A stretch of DNA of 12,579 nucleotides from Victivallales bacterium (lineage in GTDB: Bacteria; Verrucomicrobiota; Lentisphaeria; Victivallales; Victivallaceae), in NCBI GenBank assembly GCA_030634125.1, contig DAOWBJ010000017.1:1-12579 (forward strand), in the 5' to 3' direction. The position numbers and the translations under genes are program-made. The notes under the pieces are model-generated. The model was not told the origin of the DNA. It was given only the letters and a program-made list of their open reading frames with translations, and searched no databases. Position 1 is the first letter of the stretch. Every line of letters starts with the position of its first letter. This document shows, piece by piece, positions 1-6,256 of the stretch.

Positions 1-24
1 AGCAGCTTGTTACGTTCAGTTGTT

Positions 25-108
25 CAACCCCGTTCGGGGTTGGTGCATTTTACTGCTTCAAACCACAGGTTTTACCTGTGGCTATTTAAATTTAATCCCT
101 CGGGGATT
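25..108. repeat. Cluster of three short hairpins, REP-like
   Basis: Three separate perfect stem-loops lie in 84 bases: 25-31 with 36-42 (CAACCCC/GGGGTTG, loop GTTC), 63-70 with 74-81 (CCACAGGT/ACCTGTGG, loop TTT) and 94-99 with 103-108 (AATCCC/GGGATT, loop TCG). None is followed by a T-tract on either strand, so they do not look like terminators. The layout resembles dispersed extragenic palindromes common in environmental bacterial genomes. That resemblance is from memory, and only one copy is visible here. Small open frames crossing it are by-products of the palindromes. Confidence 0.6.
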
Positions 109-142
109 ACTAAAAAAAGTTGCGCAATTGACAAGATTTTTC

Positions 143-171
143 TTTTATCCTGTTTTATCCTGTTTATCCTG
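143..171. repeat. Tandem TTTTATCCTG repeat, three units
   Basis: Two exact 10-base units (TTTTATCCTG at 143-152 and 153-162) are followed by a 9-base unit (163-171). It sits between the hairpin cluster and the rpsT terminator and is not inside a gene. Short ATCCTGT-type tandem runs are frequent in intergenic DNA of many uncultured bacteria. No function is assigned. Confidence 0.7.
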
Positions 172-201
172 TCAAAAGAACAAATTCCTATACAATATAT
201 T

Positions 202-240
202 AAAAAAGCCGTTTTCGACAAAAACGAAAACGGCTTTTTT
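202..240 (-). terminator. Intrinsic terminator of rpsT
   Basis: A perfect 16-base inverted repeat (202-217 with 225-240, loop of 7) contains the core AAGCCGTTTTCG. Read on the minus strand it ends in a run of six T followed by AT-rich DNA, about 20 bases after the rpsT stop codon. The plus strand also ends in six T, so it could work in both directions. Confidence 0.9.
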
Positions 241-260
241 GATAATTTGTTAAATAAAAA

Positions 261-527
261 TTATCCCTGCAAGCTTTTCAATAATTTGCTTATTTGAGAT
301 TTTTTATTACCGGCTTTGTTTTTAGGGATAGTGCCTGCTTTAGCAGCTTTATCAAGCTTGCTAAAACAAGTTTTCCCGAGATCAGCAGCTTTTTCCTGAT
401 CTTTAGCTTCGACTGCCGTGCGAAAATTCTTTTCGAGAGTTTTTAACGTTGCTTTACGTGCTTTATTGCGTAAATGTTTTTCCGCATCAGTGCGCACTCT
501 TTTCATTGCTGATTTGTTACCTGACAT
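261..527 (-). CDS. rpsT: Small ribosomal subunit protein S20
   Basis: S20 binds 16S rRNA early in assembly of the 30S subunit. The 88-residue product is the usual length for the family and very rich in Lys/Arg. It has the typical N-terminal helix (SAMKRVRTDAEKHLRNKARK, residues 6-25), the middle KTLEKNF/FRTAV region and the C-terminal KLDKAAKAGTIPKNKA block with conserved HKN-like chemistry. The ATG at 527 lies downstream of a weak purine-rich stretch (AAGGTTGGAA on the minus strand). It is a single-gene unit, transcribed divergently from nusA and closed by a strong terminator. In several bacteria S20 represses its own translation; no such element is obvious here. Confidence 0.95.
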   Translation of the reverse strand: MSGNKSAMKRVRTDAEKHLRNKARKATLKTLEKNFRTAVEAKDQEKAADLGKTCFSKLDKAAKAGTIPKNKAGNKKSQISKLLKSLQG

Positions 528-566
528 AATTTATTCCAACCTTTTTAATTTTGTTTTTTACTATTT

Positions 567-605
567 ATTATATTGTTTTTATTATTAGTCTGAGACACTA
601 ATCAA
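567..605 (-). promoter_or_regulatory. Candidate rpsT promoter region
   Basis: On the minus strand a perfect TATAAT lies at 572 to 567, about 40 bases before the rpsT start, but no good -35 sits 16-18 bases upstream of it. An alternative uses TTGATT at 605 to 600 as -35 with a poor -10 (TAATAA after 15 bases). The spacer is very AT-rich, so chance matches are likely. Confidence 0.3.
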
Positions 606-639
606 GGCTAGTAAAGATTGCATAATTTTTGACAGAATC

Positions 640-700
640 AAGTTTTTTGCATAAAAAACAGAAACATTTGCTCTGATAATTAAGTTTTTACATAAAAAAC
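640..700. repeat. Two imperfect copies of an AT-rich hairpin
   Basis: AAGTTTTTTGCATAAAAAAC (640-659) recurs as AAGTTTTTACATAAAAAAC (682-700), 42 bases later. Each can fold into a 6-7 bp A/T stem closed by a G-C pair. They lie midway between the divergent rpsT and nusA genes. They could be paired binding sites or just low-complexity DNA; the A/T bias makes the latter quite possible. Confidence 0.4.
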
Positions 701-732
701 CTGCATTATTCGATAAAATTAAGCGAAAGAAT

Positions 733-761
733 TTGCTACTTTAGTTTTAGTGGTTTATATT
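733..761 (+). promoter_or_regulatory. Candidate nusA operon promoter
   Basis: TTGCTA (733-738) and TATATT (756-761) are separated by exactly 17 bases and match the sigma-70 consensus at 4/6 and 5/6 positions. Transcription would start near 768, giving a leader of about 120 bases that includes the terminator at 809-834. A second possibility further upstream is a perfect TTGACA at 629-634 with a weak TAAAAA 17 bases downstream. Confidence 0.5.
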
Positions 762-808
762 AGTTTACTGTATAGATACAAATCTGGCATTTCTATTGCG
801 GCATGGAT

Positions 809-834
809 AGTGGGTAAGTTACCCGCTTTTTTTT
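809..834 (+). terminator. Intrinsic terminator in the nusA leader
   Basis: The stem AGTGGGTA/TTACCCGCT (809-816 with 820-827, one G-U pair, loop of 3) is followed immediately by eight T (827-834). It lies 52 bases upstream of the nusA start and downstream of the best promoter, with no gene between. It therefore looks like a premature (attenuator) terminator of the operon rather than the end of an upstream gene. The minus strand has no T-run after the stem, so it is one-directional. A terminator in the leader of rimP-nusA operons is known in enterobacteria (the rimP leader). Confidence 0.7.
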
Positions 835-886
835 GTTAAAAAAAGCATAAGAAATATAACTTATAAATTGTAGAAGGGACAAAGCG

Positions 887-2137
887 ATGAACAATGAATT
901 ATTGACGGTTCTTGAATATCTTGAGCAGGAACGCGGAATCAGTCGTGAAGTTTTGGTGCAAGCCGTTGAGTCCGCCTTGTTGTCTGCTTCACGCAAAAGT
1001 ATACATCCAGCCAGCGAATTGAAAGTTAAAGTTGATCCGGCAACTGGAGATATAAAAGCCTGGGCTCACTTGACTGTGGTTGATTCTTTCCCTGATAATG
1101 ATCAGCTCATTCTAGCCAGAGCACAGGAAAAATATCCTGATGTTAAGGTTGGGGACGAGCTTGACTGGGAAGTTACGCCTAAAAATTTCGGGCGCATAGC
1201 CGCCCAGACCGCGAAACAGGCCATCATGCAGCAATTACGCAAAGCTGAAAAAGAAAACGTCAGAGCCGAATTTGCTGAGCAAATAGGTAAAATAATTAAC
1301 GGGGTAGTAAGGCGTTTTGAAAGTGGAAATATTATTATTGATTTTCAGAAAGCCGAAGGCATACTCACTTCCAAGGAAAAAATTTACGGCGAGCAGTACA
1401 TGGCCGGCGACCACATTAACGCCTTACTGATTGAGGTGGACACAAAGACTTCCGGACCAAGTTTGATCGTCTCGCGGACTCATCCTGATTTCGTTCGACA
1501 ATTATTTGAGCGTGAAGTCTCGGAAATACATGATAATATAGTTGAAATCATGCGTGTTGCCCGTGAAGCAGGCAGCCGCTCTAAAATAGCGGTAAAAAGC
1601 AATGCTGACCGGGTTGATCCCGTTGGAGCATGTGTTGGAATGCGTGGTACCCGCGTCAAGAATGTTACTGCCGAGCTGGGCGGTGAGCGTATTGATATTA
1701 TTCCTTATGATGAGGACATAAAGCAGTATGCTATGAACGCCCTGCAGCCGGCGAAAGTTAAATCCGTTGATGTTAATGAAGCTGGAAACGAATTGATTGT
1801 ATATGTTACACCTGACCAGTCCCGTCTGGCATTTGGGAAAAAAGCCCAAAATGTACGTTTATCATCAAAGTTAATTGGCTGGAATATCAATATACAAATT
1901 ATTGAACCTAAAAAAGAAGAAAGTATGGAGGATAAAATCAGCAAAGCAGCAACCATGCTTGCTGAAGCGGCCGGGATTTCTGAAGATACCGCTTTAAAAC
2001 TGGTTAGTAATGGTTATGTGTCGCTCGAAGGCATACTCGCGGCCGGTCAGGATGAAATACTCGCGATTGAGGATATTGATACAAAAGAAATAAACAAAGT
2101 TTTTGCCGGCATCGAAGATACGGCAGAAGAAAATTAA
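887..2137 (+). CDS. nusA: Transcription termination/antitermination factor NusA
   Basis: NusA binds RNA polymerase and nascent RNA and modulates pausing, intrinsic termination and antitermination. The 416-aa product has the family order: N-terminal RNAP-binding domain (about 1-125), S1 domain (about 134-200), KH1 with GMRG at 251-254 followed by the GGERIDII signature (265-272), and KH2 around 312-340. A single helix-hairpin-helix/acidic-repeat-like module (about 347-410) follows, where E. coli has two and B. subtilis none. The second glycine of the KH2 loop is alanine (GKKA at 317-320). The ATG at 887 has a strong AGAAGGGA eight to fifteen bases upstream. First gene of the operon; rimP, its usual upstream partner, is absent here. 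Confidence 0.96.
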   Translation: MNNELLTVLEYLEQERGISREVLVQAVESALLSASRKSIHPASELKVKVDPATGDIKAWAHLTVVDSFPDNDQLILARAQEKYPDVKVGDELDWEVTPKNFGRIAAQTAKQAIMQQLRKAEKENVRAEFAEQIGKIINGVVRRFESGNIIIDFQKAEGILTSKEKIYGEQYMAGDHINALLIEVDTKTSGPSLIVSRTHPDFVRQLFEREVSEIHDNIVEIMRVAREAGSRSKIAVKSNADRVDPVGACVGMRGTRVKNVTAELGGERIDIIPYDEDIKQYAMNALQPAKVKSVDVNEAGNELIVYVTPDQSRLAFGKKAQNVRLSSKLIGWNINIQIIEPKKEESMEDKISKAATMLAEAAGISEDTALKLVSNGYVSLEGILAAGQDEILAIEDIDTKEINKVFAGIEDTAEEN

Positions 2138-2148
2138 AGGACAGCTGA

Positions 2149-4140
2149 GTGAAAAAAGTAAAAGTAAAAGATCTTGCTAAAAAATATGGAACTTCTCCCA
2201 GGAAGATACTTGCGGAGTTAGAGACTGAAGGTATTAAGCTGGAATCCGGCAGCAGTCCTATTCCGCCTGATATGCTTGAGCTGCTTGAAGAACATTTTGA
2301 AGAAGTTTTCAACAAATCTAAAAGAAAGTCTTCCAGGAGCTCCTCGGAAACTCAAACTGCGGATGAGAAGGAAATACATGTAAAATCTCCGATTATTGTG
2401 AAACAGCTGGCGGAAGTCTTAGGGAAAAAGCCTAATGAGATTATCAGCGAGTTGATGAAGATCGGCGAATTGGCGAGCATTAATCAGTCTCTTACGGAAG
2501 AAATCGCCGAAAAAATATGCAAAGGCTTTGGATTCAAGCTGCTTATTGATCACCGGGCTAAAGACGAACATAATATTCATGGTGATGACAGCGCATTGTT
2601 TGATGATGTGCCGGACAAACCTGAAAACCTTCTTGACCGACCGCCGATAGTAACTTTCCTCGGACATGTTGACCATGGCAAAACATCCCTGCAGGACAAG
2701 GTTAGAAATACTGTTGTCGCTGATGGTGAAGCTGGTAAAATAACCCAGCATATCGGAGCTTCTCAAGTAGAATTTCACGGCAAAAAAATTACGTTTATTG
2801 ATACTCCCGGTCATGAAGCATTTACCCGGATGCGCGCCCGCGGGGCGAATGTTACTGATATCGCGATTCTCGTGGTCGCCGCCGATGATGGTTTCAAACC
2901 GCAGACTATTGAAGCGCTCAATCACGCAAGAGCCGCTAACGTACCGATCATTGTAGCTATCAACAAAATCGACCTGCCAGCCTCTGACCCTGATAAAATT
3001 TTACTGCAAATGCAGCAGAATGAACTAATGAGTGAAGATTGGGGCGGCGATGTCGGAGCCGTACGGGTTTCCGCTGAAACTGGCGAAGGTCTCGATAGTC
3101 TGCTTGAACGTATCCTGCTTGAAGCTGAATTATTGGAGCTGAAAGCCAATCCTGATAAGCCCGCCAAAGCACTTGTGCTTGAATCTCAAATAGAAGCAGG
3201 CCTGGGAGCTACATCCAGCGTTCTTGTTCAGGAAGGAACTTTAAAAATTGGCGATATTGTCCTCGCCGGTGAATACTTCGGTAAAGTAAAATCACTGTTT
3301 GATGAACACGGCAGGCAAGTCCAAAGCGCGGGTCCGAGCGACCCGGTGAAGCTCGTCGGTCTTTCCGGCGCTCCCGGTGCCGGATCAAGCCTCAGGGTTT
3401 GTAAAAAAGAGCGCGACGCCCGTATCGAAGCTGAACGCCGTACTCATGAAAACAAACAGGAAAACCTCTCCAGGGGAGCAATCAGCTCTGTTGAAGATTT
3501 GTTCAGCAAAATTAACACTGAAAACAAAAAAGCTCTTCAACTTATCATCAAATCAGATGTTCGCGGTTCCGGTGAGGCAATCCAGGATTCATTAAATAAA
3601 CTGCCATCTGAAAAAATCGAAGTTGATGTCATCATGAATACTGTCGGCGCAATTACTGAAAACGATATTATACTCGCCGCGGCATCCAAAGCGATTGTTG
3701 TCGGTTTTCATGTTAAAGTTAATCCCGGGGTTAATGATCTGGCGAAAAAAGAAGGCGTTGAAATTCGCCTGTACAATATCATTTATGAACTGCTGGAGGA
3801 TATTACCGCAGCTTTGACCGGACGTCTTGAGCCGGATAAACGCGAAAATGACACGGGCGAAGCTAAGATTCTGCAAATATTTGAGGTTAAAAAAGGTATC
3901 AATGTTATAGGCTGCATGGTTGAGCAAGGCTCAGTCAAGGTAGGCTCAAAAGCCCGCGTATACCGCAATAAAGACCTTATTTATAATGGCGAAGTTACTT
4001 CGCTGCGCCGTTTCCAGGATGCAGTCAAGGAAGTCAAAGCTGGTCTTGAATGCGGAATAAAACTGGACAACTTCATGGATTTTGAAGAAGGCGACTCGGT
4101 TAAATTCTTTGAAATTGAATTGCGAAAAGCAAAACTGTAA
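2149..4140 (+). CDS. infB: Translation initiation factor IF-2
   Basis: IF-2 is the GTPase that places initiator fMet-tRNA on the 30S subunit and promotes 50S joining. The 663-aa product has two IF2_N modules (about 2-52 and 79-131) joined by a short Ser/Lys linker, then the G domain: GHVDHGKT (172-179), GKITQHIGA (196-204), DTPGHE (218-223), NKID (272-275) and a SAETGEG G5 motif. The domain II, III and C-terminal tRNA-binding regions follow. It is shorter than E. coli IF-2 because the N-terminal linker is compact. The start is GTG, supported by AAAGGA 8 bases upstream, 11 bases after the nusA stop. Some G-domain positions differ from the common form (AGKITQ instead of AGGITQ; GFKPQT instead of GVMPQT), but catalytic residues are present. 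Confidence 0.96.
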   Translation: MKKVKVKDLAKKYGTSPRKILAELETEGIKLESGSSPIPPDMLELLEEHFEEVFNKSKRKSSRSSSETQTADEKEIHVKSPIIVKQLAEVLGKKPNEIISELMKIGELASINQSLTEEIAEKICKGFGFKLLIDHRAKDEHNIHGDDSALFDDVPDKPENLLDRPPIVTFLGHVDHGKTSLQDKVRNTVVADGEAGKITQHIGASQVEFHGKKITFIDTPGHEAFTRMRARGANVTDIAILVVAADDGFKPQTIEALNHARAANVPIIVAINKIDLPASDPDKILLQMQQNELMSEDWGGDVGAVRVSAETGEGLDSLLERILLEAELLELKANPDKPAKALVLESQIEAGLGATSSVLVQEGTLKIGDIVLAGEYFGKVKSLFDEHGRQVQSAGPSDPVKLVGLSGAPGAGSSLRVCKKERDARIEAERRTHENKQENLSRGAISSVEDLFSKINTENKKALQLIIKSDVRGSGEAIQDSLNKLPSEKIEVDVIMNTVGAITENDIILAAASKAIVVGFHVKVNPGVNDLAKKEGVEIRLYNIIYELLEDITAALTGRLEPDKRENDTGEAKILQIFEVKKGINVIGCMVEQGSVKVGSKARVYRNKDLIYNGEVTSLRRFQDAVKEVKAGLECGIKLDNFMDFEEGDSVKFFEIELRKAKL

Positions 4141-4155
4141 TATTGGAGTTTTGAT

Positions 4156-4518
4156 ATGGGCGCAAGTAATAGAATTGTCAGAGTGAATGAACTTTTAAAA
4201 CGTGAACTTAGCAGCCTGATCACCTTAAAAAATATTTCACCGTCAAACTCCATTTTAATCTCAATTACCGAAGTTAAAACAACTAACGATTTGCGTAAAG
4301 CATTAGTTTTTGTCAGTGTTTTTGGCGGTGACGACGCGGCTAAGAATGAAGTTCTGCAAATTTTAAAACGAAAACGAGTTGAACTCCAGCATGATATTTC
4401 GCGGGTTGTTACTCTGAAATATACACCGGTATTGAGATTTGAACTGGACGAACGTTTAGCTGCCGGAGACAGGGTGTTTGAGCTGTTAGGAGATATTGAT
4501 GACGATGGAGAAGAATAA
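4156..4518 (+). CDS. rbfA: 30S ribosome-binding factor A
   Basis: RbfA is a small KH-type assembly factor that binds pre-30S particles and supports late 16S rRNA maturation and cold growth. The 120-aa product is of family length and shows the typical N-terminal helix (NRIVRVNELLKRELSSLI), the ISITEVKTTNDLRKALVFVSV strand-turn-strand and the C-terminal TPVLRFELDERL motif. The ATG at 4156 follows GGAG at 4145-4148 and starts 15 bases after the infB stop. Its last 20 bases overlap the next gene, which suggests translational coupling. Confidence 0.93.
   Translation: MGASNRIVRVNELLKRELSSLITLKNISPSNSILISITEVKTTNDLRKALVFVSVFGGDDAAKNEVLQILKRKRVELQHDISRVVTLKYTPVLRFELDERLAAGDRVFELLGDIDDDGEE
4488..4492 (+). 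promoter_or_regulatory. Ribosome binding site setting the nrnA start
   Basis: AGGAG inside the end of rbfA lies 6 bases before ATG 4499. The in-frame TTG at 4496 is too close (3 bases) and the ATG at 4505 is less well placed (12 bases), so 4499 is preferred. Confidence 0.7.
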
Positions 4519-5500
4519 AACAAGCATTGAGAAAGCCGCGGAATTACTCAGAAAATATAATAATTTTTTGATCGTAACCCACGAGAATCCAGACGGTGAC
4601 GCATTCGGTTCGGGTTTTGCGCTTTTGCAATACCTCCGGCTCGCGGGAAAAAATGTTGAACTGCTCCTGCCTGAACAAATTCCTGAAAAATATAGTGATT
4701 TCACGCCGTCCGGATGCCTTACATACGCGACCGGTCTGGATTGGGCAAACTTTGATTTTATAATATATCTGGATACCCCGATGCCGAAAAGAGCAGCGCT
4801 GTCCGATTTGAATTTCAAAAATATTCCACTGCCGTCATTAAACATAGATCATCACCCCGACAATATAGCTTATGCTCAATGGAATCTACTTATACCGGGA
4901 GCTGCCGCGACTGCTGAAATTATATTTATGATTTTCAGAGCTGGTGCCGGAGCAAAAATTACGCCGGAGATTGCCAGTCTGCTAATGCTGGGAATAGTTA
5001 TGGATACCGGCGGTTTCCGTTTTGATAATACTTCGCCGAAAGTAATGCGGCATGCCGCTGAACTTCTGGAACTGGATGCTGATTATCATCATGTCATCAA
5101 CGAAATGTTCTTTTCCACACCAATATCTCAACTCCAATTTCAAGCAGAATTGGTTTCTCATCACCTTAAAAAAGCATGCCTGGGCAGATTAGCCTGGTTT
5201 TATGTCCCCCCCGGGTTAGTCGAAAAATATGATGTCAATATGCGAAATACGGAAGGACTTATTGAAGCTCTCCGCGCTATTCGCGGAGCTGAAATTGTTG
5301 TGATTATGCAAAATCACGAAATGGGTTTTAAAATATCCATGCGTTCTAAAAATCCTGAATATTCTGTCGGAAGCATCGCGCGTAAACTCAACGGCGGAGG
5401 TCATGAAATGGCAGCCGGCGGCCTGATTAAAACAGCGACTCTGGCAGATGCCGAAAAAATATTAATTTCGCATGTTGAAGGAGTATTTAATGCGTTATAA
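4499..5500 (+). CDS. nrnA: DHH/DHHA1 phosphoesterase, NrnA-like oligoribonuclease / pAp phosphatase
   Basis: Enzymes of this family degrade short oligoribonucleotides (nanoRNA) to mononucleotides and some also dephosphorylate 3'-phosphoadenosine 5'-phosphate, using two Mn ions. The 333-aa product has motif I HENPDGDAFGS (H28, D32, D34), a motif II aspartate (LDTP, D92), the DHH motif (NIDHH, D117-H119), a motif IV aspartate (GIVMDTGGFR, D169) and a C-terminal DHHA1 domain with GGGHEMAAGG starting at 299. All metal ligands expected for the family are present. A nrnA-like gene between rbfA and truB is a common arrangement. It overlaps rbfA by 20 bases and truB by 11. Substrate preference cannot be read from sequence alone, so the symbol is by family. 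Confidence 0.88.
   Translation: MTMEKNKTSIEKAAELLRKYNNFLIVTHENPDGDAFGSGFALLQYLRLAGKNVELLLPEQIPEKYSDFTPSGCLTYATGLDWANFDFIIYLDTPMPKRAALSDLNFKNIPLPSLNIDHHPDNIAYAQWNLLIPGAAATAEIIFMIFRAGAGAKITPEIASLLMLGIVMDTGGFRFDNTSPKVMRHAAELLELDADYHHVINEMFFSTPISQLQFQAELVSHHLKKACLGRLAWFYVPPGLVEKYDVNMRNTEGLIEALRAIRGAEIVVIMQNHEMGFKISMRSKNPEYSVGSIARKLNGGGHEMAAGGLIKTATLADAEKILISHVEGVFNAL
5478..5483 (+). promoter_or_regulatory. Ribosome binding site setting the truB start
   Basis: AAGGAG within the end of nrnA is 6 bases before ATG 5490. It lies downstream of the earlier in-frame ATG at 5472, which has no such site, so 5490 is taken as the start. Confidence 0.8.
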
Positions 5501-6236
5501 TCCTAAAAAACATCATTTACCTCCATTTAAAACTGACGGGGTCCTGCTGGTCGATAAACCGAAAGGCTGGACCAGTTTCGACGTTGTTAACATGGTTAGA
5601 AGCCGCTTCAATATCCCCAAAGCAGGACATTGCGGCACGCTCGATCCCGCCGCCAGCGGTTTACTGGTGCTGATGCTGGGTAAATTTACAAAATTAAGCA
5701 TGAAATTCAGCGGCGAGGACAAAGTTTATCAGTCCGATATGCTGATCGGCACCGAAACCGATTCGCAGGATATGGACGGTCAAATTACCGCCGGGAATGA
5801 TTATTCGCAAATCACCGAAGAACAAGTCAAAGAAGTGATCGCCTCTTTTATAGGCGAACAGGAACAAATACCGCCGATGTTTTCCGCCAAAAAGAAAGAC
5901 GGCAAGCGCCTCTACAAGCTCGCGCGGCAAGGTATTGAAGTCGAACGTGAAGCAAAAGAAATCAATATTAAATCTATTGATATTGAAGAAATCAACTTGC
6001 CGCACGTCAAATTTACGGTCAAATGTTCAAAAGGAACTTACATCCGCACCCTCTGCGCGGATATGGGTACGAAACTCACCTGCGGTGCCGTCTTGTTTGA
6101 TTTAAGGCGCACGTTGAGCGGTAAATTTGATTTAAATGACGCGATAACGGTCGAAACCTTGAAAAGCTGGGAACAGCCCGATCTGGAAATCCACATAAGA
6201 AATTTACTATTTGAAAAAATCTCTAAACTTGTTTGA
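5490..6236 (+). CDS. truB: tRNA pseudouridine(55) synthase TruB
   Basis: TruB converts U55 in the T-loop of elongator tRNAs to pseudouridine and also acts as a tRNA folding chaperone. The 248-aa product has the N-terminal VDKPKGWTSFDVV motif (21-33), the catalytic GTLDPAASGLL loop with nucleophile D52, the PPMFSAKKKDGKRLY substrate-binding block and the KCSKGTYIRTLCADMG motif. At 248 residues it is shorter than E. coli TruB (314 aa). It ends soon after the catalytic core, so a full C-terminal PUA domain seems to be missing. It is coupled to nrnA by an 11-base overlap. Confidence 0.94.
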   Translation: MRYNPKKHHLPPFKTDGVLLVDKPKGWTSFDVVNMVRSRFNIPKAGHCGTLDPAASGLLVLMLGKFTKLSMKFSGEDKVYQSDMLIGTETDSQDMDGQITAGNDYSQITEEQVKEVIASFIGEQEQIPPMFSAKKKDGKRLYKLARQGIEVEREAKEINIKSIDIEEINLPHVKFTVKCSKGTYIRTLCADMGTKLTCGAVLFDLRRTLSGKFDLNDAITVETLKSWEQPDLEIHIRNLLFEKISKLV

Positions 6237-6244
6237 ATACCCCC

Positions 6245-6248
6245 GGAG
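6245..6248 (+). promoter_or_regulatory. Ribosome binding site of the 485-aa unknown gene
   Basis: GGAG 8 bases before ATG 6257 supports this start over an in-frame TTG at 6233 that overlaps the truB stop and has no such site. Confidence 0.7.
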
Positions 6249-6256
6249 TAAAAACT

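Noticed and set aside
21..45. A tRNA T-arm-like GTTCAACCCCG at the left edge
   Set aside because: No cloverleaf can be formed around it; it is explained by the first hairpin of the repeat cluster.
94..118. Third hairpin followed by an A-run as a minus-strand terminator
   Set aside because: Read on the minus strand, the T-run comes before the stem rather than after it, so it does not have the form of a terminator.
7..297. Open reading frames of 96 and 77 codons at the left end
   Set aside because: They run through the hairpin cluster, the tandem repeat and the rpsT terminator into rpsT antisense, and have no ribosome binding site; they are by-products of repeats.
528..808. A small RNA or tRNA gene before nusA, as metY precedes nusA in E. 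coli
   Set aside because: The spacer is AT-rich without any tRNA-like fold; the only strong structure is the terminator at 809-834.
1502..1849. Minus-strand frames inside nusA, infB and nrnA (for example 1502-1849, 2419-2925, 3981-4523)
   Set aside because: They lie fully opposite strongly conserved genes and show no recognisable protein or start signal.
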